Shown piece after piece: positions 33,728 through 42,320 of a DNA stretch of 49,215 nucleotides. Positions within the stretch are counted from its first letter, which is position 1. Each line of letters begins with the position of its first letter. Origin of the DNA: Cloacibacillus sp. (GTDB lineage Bacteria; Synergistota; Synergistia; Synergistales; Synergistaceae); assembly GCF_020860125.1 (NCBI RefSeq), contig NZ_JAJBUX010000087.1, positions 1 to 49,215 on the forward strand. Reading direction: 5' to 3'. The position numbers and the translations under genes are program-made. The notes beneath the pieces are model-generated. The model worked only from the letters and a program-made list of their open reading frames with translations, made no database searches and was not told the DNA's origin.

Positions 33728-35032
33728 TTAGAGCTCCTCTTCGTCCTGCCAGATTTTGCGCCCCTCGACGAAGGTCATCACCGGCCAGGCCGTCAGCGCG
33801 ACGCCCTCCCAGGGGCAGCAGCGGGCCTTGCTCTTCCAGGTGCGGCAGTCGACGATGCGGGTCCTGTCCTCGTCGATGACCGTGAGGTCGGCGGTCGCGC
33901 CCTCTTCGATGCGGCCCAGGCCCTGCCATTTTTCGGGAAGCAGCGAAGCCGGCGAGGCGGTCATCTTCGTGAAGAGAAGTTCGAGCGGGACATCGGGATA
34001 GTTGCGGCTGCGATAGTCGAGAAGCACGGCGACGGCGCACTCGAGGGAGGCTATTCCGAAGAGGGCCTCCTGGAAGGGCTCGTCCTTCTCATCCATGTGC
34101 CACGGCGCGTGATCCGTGACGATCGCGTCTATCGTGCCGTCCTTTATACCCTCCCAGAGCGCCTTCTGATCCTCGGCGGAGCGGAGCGGCGGGTTCACCT
34201 TGAAGCGCGAGTTGTATCCGCTGTTGATGACCGCGTTCTCGTTGAGCGTGAGGTGATGGAAGGTGGTGTCGCAGGTGATGTCGAGCCCCGCGCGTTTCGC
34301 GTTGCGGATGAGTTCGACGGCGCCCGCGCTTGAGAGGTGCGTGAAGTGGATGCGTCCGCCGGTGTCGCGCACAAGGGCGATGCCGCGCGCCACGTCGATC
34401 TCTTCGGAGGCTCCGGGGATGCCCTTAAGACCGGACATCACGCTGACGCGGCCCTCGTGGACCTGTCCGCCCTTGAAGAGGCTGATCTCCTCGGGGTGCT
34501 CCATGACGCGGGGAAGCTTCTTTCCCGTGTAGAGCAGCGCGAGGCGCAGAAGCTGGCTGGTGGCTACCGGCGCGCCGTCGTCGGTGAAGAATACCGCGCC
34601 AGCCTCAGTCATCTTCTCCATCTCGCAGATCTCTTTGCCTTCGCGGTTCTTGCTCACGCAGCCAGCCGGCAGGATGCGCGCGGCCTTGGCCGCCGCCCCG
34701 TGGCTTATGACATATTCGATGAGCGCCGGTTCTGAGACCGCGGGCTTCGTGTTAGGCATCGCGACGAGCGTCGTAAATCCGCCCGCGGCGCCCGCGTGCG
34801 CTCCGCTGTTAAGATCCTCGTTCCACTCGCCGCCGGGATCACGGAAGTGCGCGTGAAGGTCGATAAAACCGGGGGTCAGCAGACGGCCACAGCCCTCGAC
34901 GACCTCCGCCCCTTCGCAGGTGAGCGCCGTCCCAATCTTCGCGACCCTGCCCTCTTCGACGAGGATACAGTCGTCCTTTATGAATTCCTTGCCGTTGAAT
35001 ATCTTAAAACCCTTAAAAAGAATCTTTTCCAT
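33728..35032 (-). CDS. pyrC: Dihydroorotase
   Basis: 434 residues from the ATG at 35032, which overlaps the pyrB stop (TAATG). Class I type: metal-binding GFIDLHAHFRDPG (H60, H62), and later CDTTFHHLTL and IVTDHAPWH. NPPLRSAEDQKALW is typical. It closes carbamoyl-aspartate to dihydroorotate. Upstream in-frame extension to 35227 reads inside pyrB and is not translated. Confidence 0.97.
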   Translation of the reverse strand: MEKILFKGFKIFNGKEFIKDDCILVEEGRVAKIGTALTCEGAEVVEGCGRLLTPGFIDLHAHFRDPGGEWNEDLNSGAHAGAAGGFTTLVAMPNTKPAVSEPALIEYVISHGAAAKAARILPAGCVSKNREGKEICEMEKMTEAGAVFFTDDGAPVATSQLLRLALLYTGKKLPRVMEHPEEISLFKGGQVHEGRVSVMSGLKGIPGASEEIDVARGIALVRDTGGRIHFTHLSSAGAVELIRNAKRAGLDITCDTTFHHLTLNENAVINSGYNSRFKVNPPLRSAEDQKALWEGIKDGTIDAIVTDHAPWHMDEKDEPFQEALFGIASLECAVAVLLDYRSRNYPDVPLELLFTKMTASPASLLPEKWQGLGRIEEGATADLTVIDEDRTRIVDCRTWKSKARCCPWEGVALTAWPVMTFVEGRKIWQDEEEL

Positions 35033-35988
35033 TACCTTGCACCTCCGCCGCAGAGATAGAGAAGCGCCATTCTTGTAGCGACTCCTGAACGCACCTGTTC
35101 GAGTATCACGCTCTGATGCCCGTCGGCAACCTCGGAGGCGATCTCGACGCCCCTGTTTATCGGCCCCGGGTGCATCGCGAGAGCGCCGGGATTGGCATAT
35201 TTCATGAGCTCCTCGTCGGCGCCCCACCAGCGGTGGTACTCGTCGACCGAGGGGAAGAGGCCGTCCTGCTGTCTCTCGCGCTGTATTCTCAGCATGTAGA
35301 CCATGTCGGCGTTCTCGACGGCTTTGCGCGGGTCGCGGTCATACTTCACGCCAAGCTGTTCGACCTCTCTCGGCATCAGCGTCGGCGGTCCGGAGAGCAC
35401 CACCTCGCAGCCCATCGTTTTGAAGGCTATGACGTCGCTGCGCGCCACGCGGCTGTGGAGGACGTCGCCGACGAGGGCGATCTTGCGGCCCTCAAGATCT
35501 CCGAAGTGCTTCCAGGCCGTGTAAACGTCAAGCAGCGCCTGCGTCGGATGCGCGTGGGTGCCGTCGCCCGCGTTAAGGACGATGCCACGCTTGAGCTTCG
35601 AGGCAAGGTACTGCGCCGCGCCTACCGCTCCGTGGCGCATGACGACGATATCCGCGCCCATTGCCTCGAGCGTCCAGGCCGTATCGTGCATCGTCTCGCC
35701 CTTCGCGGCGCTCGAACCGGAGACCGACCAGTTGACGACGTCGGCGGAGAGCATCTTCTCCGCAAGCTCGAAGGAGACCCTGGTGCGCGTAGAGTTCTCA
35801 AAGAAGAGGTTGACGCACATCTTGCCGCGAAGCGCGGGAACCTTCTTCACGGGACGGTCCATTACATTTTCCATATGCCGCGACTGGTCGAGGAAGAAAT
35901 AGAGCTCCTCTCTTGTCCAGCAGTCAAGGTCTATTACGCTGCGATGACGCCAGGTCATCTGTCCGATCTCGTTAAGCATCGCGCTCAC
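35032..35988 (-). CDS. pyrB: Aspartate carbamoyltransferase catalytic chain
   Basis: A 318-residue catalytic subunit. Carbamoyl-phosphate site FFENSTRTRVSFE (about S66-R70), HPTQALLDVYT, and HPGPINRGVEI near the C-terminus. No pyrI regulatory chain is present, which suggests that regulation acts on expression. Overlaps pyrR by 17 bp. Confidence 0.97.
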   Translation of the reverse strand: MSAMLNEIGQMTWRHRSVIDLDCWTREELYFFLDQSRHMENVMDRPVKKVPALRGKMCVNLFFENSTRTRVSFELAEKMLSADVVNWSVSGSSAAKGETMHDTAWTLEAMGADIVVMRHGAVGAAQYLASKLKRGIVLNAGDGTHAHPTQALLDVYTAWKHFGDLEGRKIALVGDVLHSRVARSDVIAFKTMGCEVVLSGPPTLMPREVEQLGVKYDRDPRKAVENADMVYMLRIQRERQQDGLFPSVDEYHRWWGADEELMKYANPGALAMHPGPINRGVEIASEVADGHQSVILEQVRSGVATRMALLYLCGGGAR

Positions 35989-36523
35989 AGATTACCACCT
36001 CGTCCTTTCCGTCAAGTTCTTCTACTTTTACTTCGATTACTTCGTTTTTCGATGTCGGTACGTTCTTTCCGCAGATGTCGGCGTGTATCGGAAGCTCGCG
36101 GTGGCCGCGGTCGATGATGACGGCCAGCTGCACTATCTGGGGACGGCCAAGGTCCACAAGGGCCTCGAGGGCCGCGCGGACGGTGCGTCCGGTGAAGAGC
36201 ACGTCGTCCACGAGGAAGAGGTGCTTGCCGGAGATGTCGACCGGCATCCTCGTGCTGTGCACGATCGGCTGCTCGGAAAGCGTCGTAAGGTCGTCGCGGT
36301 AGAGCGTGATATCCAGCTCTCCGCAGGGCACCTTCGCGCCCTCGGCCTCTTCGATGAGCTTCTGCAGACGGCGCGCGATATATACGCCACGCCGGTGGAT
36401 GCCCACCAGTATCATGTTGTCGGTACCCTTGTTGTGCTCCACCATCTCGTGGGCGATGCGGCGAATGACGCGATTAAGATCCTGCGCGTTCATCAGCTTC
36501 GCCTTTTCTCTAAGTTCCGCCAT
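35972..36523 (-). CDS. pyrR: Bifunctional pyr operon regulator / uracil phosphoribosyltransferase PyrR
   Basis: 183 residues from the ATG at 36523 (GGAGGGG 6 nt upstream; the TTG at 36526 is less likely). PRPP motif LFLVDDVLFTGRTVRAAL; N-terminal MNAQDLNRVIRRIAHEMVEHN and LVGIHRRGVYIA are PyrR hallmarks. PyrR binds UMP and pyr leader RNA in Bacillus and related bacteria. First gene of the operon; its leader carries an attenuator (36576-36599). Confidence 0.96.
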   Translation of the reverse strand: MAELREKAKLMNAQDLNRVIRRIAHEMVEHNKGTDNMILVGIHRRGVYIARRLQKLIEEAEGAKVPCGELDITLYRDDLTTLSEQPIVHSTRMPVDISGKHLFLVDDVLFTGRTVRAALEALVDLGRPQIVQLAVIIDRGHRELPIHADICGKNVPTSKNEVIEVKVEELDGKDEVVICERDA

Positions 36524-36575
36524 CAAAACCCCTCCTACGCTTTTATTTTGTAAATCCGTATCTCCGCAAAAAACA

Positions 36576-36599
36576 AGACCGCCCCCAACGGAACAGTCT
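36576..36599 (-). terminator. pyr leader attenuator hairpin
   Basis: On the minus strand, a 10-bp stem (36599-36590 with 36585-36576, four of the pairs G-U) and a 4-nt loop, followed by TTGTTTTTT. It lies about 50 bp before pyrR and 3 bp after the stop of the leader ORF. The G-U-rich stem is of moderate strength, as expected of an attenuator. Confidence 0.6.
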
Positions 36600-36602
36600 C
36601 TC

Positions 36603-36674
36603 TTAAAAAACGCCCGGCATAACGGTGAATCTGCCTATATGGTGTCGTATCTCCCGTGAAATCCGCGCCTTCAT
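36603..36674 (-). CDS. Candidate pyr leader peptide (23 aa)
   Basis: ATG at 36674 with GGGAGG 8 nt upstream; 23 codons, beginning MKARISREI and ending TVMPGVF, with TAA three bases before the attenuator stem. Its last two sense codons (GTT TTT) and the stop contain a T6 run. A ribosome reaching the stop would cover the hairpin. The size and placement resemble the E. coli pyrBI leader peptide; no similarity of peptide sequence is claimed. Basic composition (R, H, K) could be incidental. Confidence 0.5.
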   Translation of the reverse strand: MKARISREIRHHIGRFTVMPGVF

Positions 36675-36707
36675 CCGTCATGCCTCCCTTTAATTTGAAC
36701 TGACGGT

Positions 36708-36746
36708 ATTATACAGTATATTTTTAAATCATGCAAGCGGTTGCAA
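36708..36746 (-). promoter_or_regulatory. pyr promoter overlapped by PurR-like operator
   Basis: On the minus strand, -35 TTGCAT (36736-36731), 17-bp spacer, -10 TATAAT (36713-36708). The box ATGCAAGCGGTTGCAA (36731-36746, plus-strand reading) contains the whole -35 and fits ANGCAANCGNTTNCNT at all but the last base. A repressor here would block polymerase binding. Transcription would start near 36701. Confidence 0.7.
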
Positions 36747-36921
36747 AAATTAACAAAAGATAACAAAATTGCCCGGCAGGAGACGGCTAAGTTAAGCCGG
36801 GACGCTCAATTCCGCGAAAAAAGCTGAACGTTATGCCTCTAAAAGATAAGAATTTTTCACAGGCCCGAGGCGTGCGGTATATAAAAATCTAACTTATAAT
36901 ATGGACATGGAGAGATACAAA

Positions 36922-38799
36922 ATGAACGACGATTGGAAAACTACCGCCTGTCCCTATGACTGCCCCTGCGCCTGCTCGATGCTAGCGCGGGTAAACGGCG
37001 GCATAATAGAGCTGCGCGTAAATCCCGCCAACAGACAGTGTTCCTTCATCTGTGCCAAGGGGCGGCGTTTTATAAAACGGATCAACGACCCGCGGCGGCT
37101 GCTTCATCCGCTTTTGCGCCGCGGCGCGGAGTGGGTAAAAATTTCCTGGGATGAGGCGCTCGGCCTGTGGGCCGAAAAGATATCGGCGGCGGTGAAGGAC
37201 TGCGGCCCGCTCTCCGTGATGTCATTCGCCAGCGCGGGCTCCATGACCTTTTCCAAACGGCTGATCCCCGCCTTCTACGCCGCCCTCGGCGGCTTCACGA
37301 AAACCAAAGGCACCCTCTGCTCCTCCATCGGCTCGGCGGGGCTTAAAGAATCTACCTGCGGCTTCGGCGTCCCCTATGTTCCTCTGGAGGATATCTCCAC
37401 GGCGCGCGGCCTGCTCTTCTGGGGACGCAACAGCCGCCATACGCAGCCGCAGATGGCCCCCTGCCTCGCGGCGCTGCGGCGCGGCGGCGGAGAGACGGCC
37501 TGCGTCGAGGTGCGCCTCTCGGCGACGGCGGCGCAGAGCAACTGCTTCTGGCGGATATCGCCGGGCGGCGACTGGGCGCTTGCCGCCTGGCTATGCCGCC
37601 GGCTGGCGGATGATAAAAGGGACTGCCGCGGCTGGCGCGCGCGTGTCATAAATCACGAAGAATTTCTCAACGCCCTGCATAACGCGGATAAGGACTGGCT
37701 GCTGTCGCAGGCAGGCCTTTCGAATGAGACCGCCGAGGAGATATACCGCTGGCTCCTCTCGCATTACCCCGTCGTCCACATTCCCGCCTACGGCGCGCAG
37801 CGCTATCTGCACGGAGACATGCAGTTCCGCTGGATATTCGCCCTCGCGGTGCTCTGCGGCGGCTTTGAGGACGCGCGGGCGGGGCTCTCATTCAGCAAAG
37901 ACGAGGGGGCGCTCTTTCCCGAGGGACTTTTTGAGGAAAGTTCCAACATACGCCGCTTCGGCGTCACCACCTGGCCCGCCGAGCTGCTGAAGGCGGAGCC
38001 TCCCGTGAGGGTGCTGAACATCCTCTGCGCCAACCCCGCGCAGCAGTCGCCCGATTCGCGGCTGATCGAGGAGGCGCTGGCCGCGGTGGATTTCAAAGTA
38101 TGCGGCGAGGTCTTTATGACGCGCACCGCCGAGCTCTGCGACCTTGTGCTGCCAGCCTCGATCTTCCTCGAAGAGGAGGACTGGATCGGCGGCTACGGAC
38201 ACAGTTATATCAGCCGCAACGAACGCGTCGCCGCCCCGCGAGGCGAGTGCCGCAGCGACTGGGAGACATACGGCGCCCTCGCGGAACGTCTCGGCCTCGA
38301 TCTTGATATGAAGGGGCTCTTCTCGCAAATGGGATGGATGATCTCCGGTGACGCCCGCCTCCGCGAGGTCTCGCGAAACCTCTACCTCTGGGACGAGCCA
38401 TGCTACTGGAAGCTCTCCGGCTCACGCGCGCGGCTGCCGGAGACGACGCCGCTGCCGCTGAAAATAAAGGCGGGACACCTGCGCCTCGTCACCGTGCACT
38501 CGGAGCTGTACATCAACGGGCAAAATATCGACGCCCCGGCGATGTCTATGGAGCCGATCGTCAACCTGCCGGAAAAATTTTGTCTGGAAAGAAAGATAGC
38601 GGCAGGAGACAGCGTGCGCATTCTCTCCGCCAACGGCGCGGAACTTACCATGCGCGCCGCGATAGACCGCTCCCTCGGGGAAGATACCGCCTGGGCGATG
38701 CAGGGTCTGCCGGGACTGAACAGGCTGACCAGCACGTACGAGGCTCCGGGAAGGGGCGCGCCCTACGCGGAGTGTTTTATAACAATAGAAAAGACATAA
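36922..38799 (+). CDS. Molybdopterin-dependent oxidoreductase, orphan
   Basis: 625 residues from the ATG at 36922 (GGAG 9 nt upstream; the ATG at 36901 immediately follows a TATAAT). N-terminal [4Fe-4S] site from C10, C14, C18 and C40/C44; the CPYDCPCAC spacing is unusual, with an extra Cys. The candidate Mo ligand is Cys128 (GTLCSS). Further MoCo-binding segments (FWGRNSRHTQPQ; DLVLPASIFLEEEDW) and a C-terminal dinucleotide domain follow. Belongs to the DMSO reductase superfamily; substrate unknown, and no partner subunit is next to it. Confidence 0.85.
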   Translation: MNDDWKTTACPYDCPCACSMLARVNGGIIELRVNPANRQCSFICAKGRRFIKRINDPRRLLHPLLRRGAEWVKISWDEALGLWAEKISAAVKDCGPLSVMSFASAGSMTFSKRLIPAFYAALGGFTKTKGTLCSSIGSAGLKESTCGFGVPYVPLEDISTARGLLFWGRNSRHTQPQMAPCLAALRRGGGETACVEVRLSATAAQSNCFWRISPGGDWALAAWLCRRLADDKRDCRGWRARVINHEEFLNALHNADKDWLLSQAGLSNETAEEIYRWLLSHYPVVHIPAYGAQRYLHGDMQFRWIFALAVLCGGFEDARAGLSFSKDEGALFPEGLFEESSNIRRFGVTTWPAELLKAEPPVRVLNILCANPAQQSPDSRLIEEALAAVDFKVCGEVFMTRTAELCDLVLPASIFLEEEDWIGGYGHSYISRNERVAAPRGECRSDWETYGALAERLGLDLDMKGLFSQMGWMISGDARLREVSRNLYLWDEPCYWKLSGSRARLPETTPLPLKIKAGHLRLVTVHSELYINGQNIDAPAMSMEPIVNLPEKFCLERKIAAGDSVRILSANGAELTMRAAIDRSLGEDTAWAMQGLPGLNRLTSTYEAPGRGAPYAECFITIEKT

Positions 38800-38816
38800 C
38801 GAAAGGACACGCTCTT

Positions 38817-40046
38817 TTATCCGGTCTCCTTCAGCGCTTCGCGCAGCGCCCGTATCTCATTTGAACGGATATATTCGCCTATCTGGGGTCCCTCGAGCGT
38901 CTCGGGCACACGGCATTTCGCGGCGGCCTTAATAGTTGCCAGCAATCTTTCATAATCGCGGAGAAATTCCGGGATCTCGCCGCCGTCGGCGGCGATGACG
39001 GTCCGAAAACCGTCCGCTCCCAGCGGCTCGCCCTCAAGCGCCCGGAGCAGATCCCTGATCTTCGCGGGGTTTTTCATGCGCGAGGGGCGCATGTGCTCCA
39101 CCGCCGCGAACCTCGCGCAGCGGCTCCAGAGGCGCGGCAGCCCTAAGGTCTCCGAGATCTCCTTCATAAGCGCGCCGCCGCGCTCCTCGTGTCCGTAATG
39201 GTGCGGCAGCGTCTCCTCCGGCGTCTCGCCCTTGCCGATATCGTGCATCAGTGCCGCGAAGCGTACCTCGGTACGCTCCGTCATCGCCGCGGCGCGGTCG
39301 AGAGCCAGCATCGTATGCTCAAAGGCGTCGCCTTCGGGGTGGTATTCCGGCGGCTGGCTTTGGCCTATTAGCCTGTACAGCCAGGGGAATTCCTGCTCAA
39401 GGAGCCCCGCGGCCAGCAGATCACGGAAATAGAGCGAGGGCCGCGGCGCGCCGAGCGCCTTCTCGAGCTCGGCAAACTTACGCTCCCGCGGCTCGGCCCT
39501 CAGCTCAGCCGCGCAGCGCCCCATCATCGCAAGCGTCGCCGCCTCTATGGAAAAGTCAAACTGCGCAGCCTGGCGCGCCGCGCGCAGGGCTCGCAGAGGG
39601 TCTTCGCAAAAGTGTTCCGAGGTGGCCCGTATCAGCCGCAGCTTAATGTCACGCGCTCCGCCGTAGGGATCGACCAGGCAGCCGTCCGCGCCGAGCGCCA
39701 TGCTGTTTACCGTCGTATCCCGCCGGTAAAGGTCTTCCTCTATCGTTATATCGGGAGCGCAGCAGACCTCAAATCCCTTATAACCAGAGCCGTTTTTCCG
39801 CTCACGGCGCGCGAAGGCGGTCTCGCAAAGCAGGCCGTCCACCGCCAGAAGAAAGACCGGAAAGGAACGCCCCACCAGCCGCGCCCCGGGGAAGAGCGCG
39901 TGAAATACCTCCGGCGACAGGCCGCAGACAACATAGTCGCGGTCGTGGACCGCGCGCCCCATCAGCCGGTCACGGACGGCGCCGCCTACAAGATAAGCGT
40001 TTCCGCCCGCCTCTTTTACCTTTGCGAACAATTCTCTCTCTGTCAT
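38817..40046 (-). CDS. cca: CCA-adding tRNA nucleotidyltransferase with HD domain
   Basis: 409 residues, like E. coli Cca in size. Class II head: YLVGGAVRDRLMG and DRDYVV (metal Asp residues), RRDTTVNSMAL, EDPLRALRAARQAA. The C-terminal HD domain is seen as ALMHDIGKGETPEE and HHYGHEERGGALM, with VEHMRPSRMKNPAKI. It adds or repairs CCA on tRNA. Separated from frr by a strong terminator. Confidence 0.95.
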   Translation of the reverse strand: MTERELFAKVKEAGGNAYLVGGAVRDRLMGRAVHDRDYVVCGLSPEVFHALFPGARLVGRSFPVFLLAVDGLLCETAFARRERKNGSGYKGFEVCCAPDITIEEDLYRRDTTVNSMALGADGCLVDPYGGARDIKLRLIRATSEHFCEDPLRALRAARQAAQFDFSIEAATLAMMGRCAAELRAEPRERKFAELEKALGAPRPSLYFRDLLAAGLLEQEFPWLYRLIGQSQPPEYHPEGDAFEHTMLALDRAAAMTERTEVRFAALMHDIGKGETPEETLPHHYGHEERGGALMKEISETLGLPRLWSRCARFAAVEHMRPSRMKNPAKIRDLLRALEGEPLGADGFRTVIAADGGEIPEFLRDYERLLATIKAAAKCRVPETLEGPQIGEYIRSNEIRALREALKETG

Positions 40047-40059
40047 GGCGGCAACAAAA

Positions 40060-40081
40060 AAGCCGCCGTATCCGGCGGCTT
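40060..40081 (-). terminator. frr terminator
   Basis: AAGCCGCC (40060-40067) / GGCGGCTT (40074-40081), 6-nt loop; minus-strand T6 run directly after the stem. It ends the rpsB-tsf-pyrH-frr group. Confidence 0.88.
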
Positions 40082-40091
40082 GAGGTTCGCT

Positions 40092-40649
40092 TTACTTATC
40101 CATTATCTCTTTCTCTTTATCCGTAAGCACCGCGTCTATCTTCTTGATGAAGGCGTCAGTCTTGTCCTGCGCCTCCTTCTGGAACTTCTTTAGGTCGTCC
40201 TCGGTTATCTTGCTCTCTTTTTCCATCTTTTTAAGGATTTCGATCGCGTCGCGGCGGATGTTGCGTACCGCTACGCGCCCGTCCTCCGCCATCTTGTTGA
40301 CCATCTTTTTGAGTTCGACGCGGCGCTGCTGCGTGAGCTCAGGCAGATTGAGGCGGATGGACTCGCCGTCGTTCTGCGGCGTGATACCGAGGCTCGAAGA
40401 CTGTATAGCCTTTTCGATGGCCTTCATAGCGGTCTTGTCCCACGGGGTGATGACGATCTGACGTGCCTCCGGCACATTGACGCTGCCCATATTCTTGACG
40501 GGAGTCGGCGTCCCGAAATAATCAACCTTTATCTCTTCAACAAGTGCGGGATGCGCTCTTCCTGTGCGGACGCCGAGCATAGAACCCTTCAGGTGTTCGA
40601 TGCTCTTTTCGCAGCGTGAGGTCAGTTCTTTAAGTACGTTCTGAGGCAT
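40092..40649 (-). CDS. frr: Ribosome recycling factor
   Basis: 185 residues from the ATG at 40649 (AGGAG 8 nt upstream; the GTG at 40658 is too close). Typical RRF: VRTGRAHPALVEEIKVDYFG, GSVNVPEARQIVITPWDK, LTQQRRVELKKMVNK, AVRNIRRDAI. Splits post-termination ribosomes with EF-G. Follows pyrH in the standard order. Confidence 0.98.
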   Translation of the reverse strand: MPQNVLKELTSRCEKSIEHLKGSMLGVRTGRAHPALVEEIKVDYFGTPTPVKNMGSVNVPEARQIVITPWDKTAMKAIEKAIQSSSLGITPQNDGESIRLNLPELTQQRRVELKKMVNKMAEDGRVAVRNIRRDAIEILKKMEKESKITEDDLKKFQKEAQDKTDAFIKKIDAVLTDKEKEIMDK

Positions 40650-40733
40650 GCAGGTCACTCCTTATGTTTTTTATGATTATAACACTCTTTAGTCTCTTTC
40701 CAAAGGCGGAGGAAAAGGCAATTCCCCGCGGCC

Positions 40734-41441
40734 CTAAGAGACCATTGAGCCGATATTTTCTACGTCGATCAGCAGTCTGCGCAGATTGCCCTTCTTGAGC
40801 ACATCGAACACGACGATAGGAATTTTATTTTCCTGGCAGAGCGAAAAGGCCGCGGCGTCCATTGCCTTGAGCTGCATCTGCAGCGCGTCCATATACGAGA
40901 CATGCGGCATCTTCACGGCATCGCTGTACTTCGCGGGGTCCTTATCATATATACCGTCAACCTTCGTCGCCTTCAGCAGACAGTCAGCACCAATCTCCGA
41001 GGCGCGCAGAGCGGCGGTCGTGTCGGTGGAAAAATAGGGGGAGCCGGTGCCGGCGGCAAAGATGACGATCCGTCCCTTTTCAAGGTGGCGTATCGCGCGG
41101 CGGCGGATGACCGTCTCCGCGATCTGGCGCATCTCGATAGCCGACTGCACGCGCGTCGGCTGTCCGAGGCGTTCAAGCGTATCCTGCAGGGCCAGCGCGT
41201 TTATCACCGTGCCGAGCATTCCCATATAGTCAGCCTGCGCGCGTTCGATACTTGTGGTCTGCGCGCCTCGGATAATATTCCCGCCGCCGACCACCATCGA
41301 TATGGCGATACCCTCGTTGGCAACCTCAACTATCTGTTCGCATATCCCGCGTATAGCCTCATAGTCAAGGCCGAAATGTCCCTCTCCAGCCAGTATCTCG
41401 CCGGAGAGCTTGAGAAGCACTCTGCTGTATTTGCGTTCCAT
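40734..41441 (-). CDS. pyrH: UMP kinase
   Basis: 235 residues from the ATG at 41441 (AGGTGG 8 nt upstream; an in-frame GTG lies 12 bases further up). Amino acid kinase fold: RVLLKLSGE, VVGGGNIIRG, FAAGTGSPYFSTDTTAALRA, VDGIYDKDP. Phosphorylates UMP, linking the pyr operon with nucleotide pools; encoded with ribosomal factors as in most bacteria. Confidence 0.97.
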   Translation of the reverse strand: MERKYSRVLLKLSGEILAGEGHFGLDYEAIRGICEQIVEVANEGIAISMVVGGGNIIRGAQTTSIERAQADYMGMLGTVINALALQDTLERLGQPTRVQSAIEMRQIAETVIRRRAIRHLEKGRIVIFAAGTGSPYFSTDTTAALRASEIGADCLLKATKVDGIYDKDPAKYSDAVKMPHVSYMDALQMQLKAMDAAAFSLCQENKIPIVVFDVLKKGNLRRLLIDVENIGSMVS

Positions 41442-41722
41442 AGCATTAACCACCTTCCGAACAGATTTATTTTTCTATTAGTAAGCCGCTTTTTATAAGA
41501 ACCCTCCGGCAGACAAATAAGTTCGAATACAAACTTCTAATCTCTCTCCCACACGCGCAGCAGGCGGGCGGCCTGTTTCGCACAGGAGCTAAAATTTCGG
41601 CCGGCCGCCGAAAACGGCGGCACAAAGGCCGTTAAATACATTGAAAAAACCGCCGGATCAGCATCCGCCTAGAAAAAAGGCGAGGGATTAAAAATCCCTC
41701 GCCTTAACGGTTCGTTTGGAAG
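41442..41722. other. Gap between tsf and pyrH
   Basis: No gene. It holds the tsf terminator (41677-41705) and a GC hairpin GCCGCCG (41604-41610) / CGGCGGC (41615-41621), which on the minus strand is followed at a short distance by AAATTTT and could be a second, weaker terminator. The pyrH promoter should be in 41450-41580. Confidence 0.5.
41677..41705 (-). terminator. rpsB-tsf terminator
   Basis: AAGGCGAGGGAT (41677-41688) / ATCCCTCGCCTT (41694-41705), a 12-bp perfect stem; the minus-strand T-run follows. It lies 18 bp past the tsf stop. Confidence 0.93.
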
Positions 41723-42319
41723 CTAGCCCTCGATCATGAAGCGGGCGTAGCGGCGAACGACGATATTTTCACCGATCTTCGCGATGTTCTCGACGATAAG
41801 ATCCTTTATCTTGACGTCAGGGTTGCGTATGTACTTCTGCTCCAGGAGGCAGTTTTCCTCATAGAACTTGTTGATACGGCCCTCGGCGATCTTTTCAAGC
41901 ATCTTCTCAGGCTTACCCTCTTCGCGCGCCTGAGCCATGATGACCATCTTCTCATGCTCCAGCACTTCGGCGGGGACATCTTCCGGCTTGATGTATGTGG
42001 GGTTGGCGGCGGCAATGTGCATCGCGATCTCATGTCCGAGCGTGTTGAACTCTTCCGTGCGGGCGACAAAGTCCGTCTCGCAGTCAAGCTCAAGAAGAAC
42101 GGCAAGCTTCGCGTTGCTGTGAACGTAGGTGAACATCTTGCCCTGAGCCGCGGTGCGCTCAGCCTTCTTGGCCGCCTTGGCGAGCCCCTTCTCACGAAGG
42201 TAGTCGCAGGCCTTGTCCATATCGCCGGAGCACTCCACGAGCGCCTTTTTGCAGTCCATCATTCCGACCGATGTACGAGCGCGAAGCTCTGACACCATTG
42301 CTGCTGTAATTTCTGCCAT
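41723..42319 (-). CDS. tsf: Elongation factor Ts
   Basis: 198 residues from the ATG at 42319 (GGAGACGAACTAAG before it). Core motifs: LRARTSVGMMDCKKALVE, DYLREKGLAKAAKKA, ELDCETDFVARTEEF, HIAAANPTYI. Short form without the second subdomain repeat, as in many bacteria. Exchanges GDP on EF-Tu. The start is one base after the rpsB stop. Confidence 0.98.
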   Translation of the reverse strand: MAEITAAMVSELRARTSVGMMDCKKALVECSGDMDKACDYLREKGLAKAAKKAERTAAQGKMFTYVHSNAKLAVLLELDCETDFVARTEEFNTLGHEIAMHIAAANPTYIKPEDVPAEVLEHEKMVIMAQAREEGKPEKMLEKIAEGRINKFYEENCLLEQKYIRNPDVKIKDLIVENIAKIGENIVVRRYARFMIEG

Positions 42320-42320
42320 C

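Noticed and set aside
35033..35227. 65-codon N-terminal extension of PyrC
   Set aside because: It lies inside pyrB in another frame and is Arg-rich; the ATG at 35032 overlaps the pyrB stop and begins the conserved protein.
36747..36900. Moco riboswitch before the molybdopterin enzyme
   Set aside because: A small CCCGGC/GCCGGG stem is there, but the likely -10 lies after it at 36895-36900, and I could not fit the conserved Moco core.
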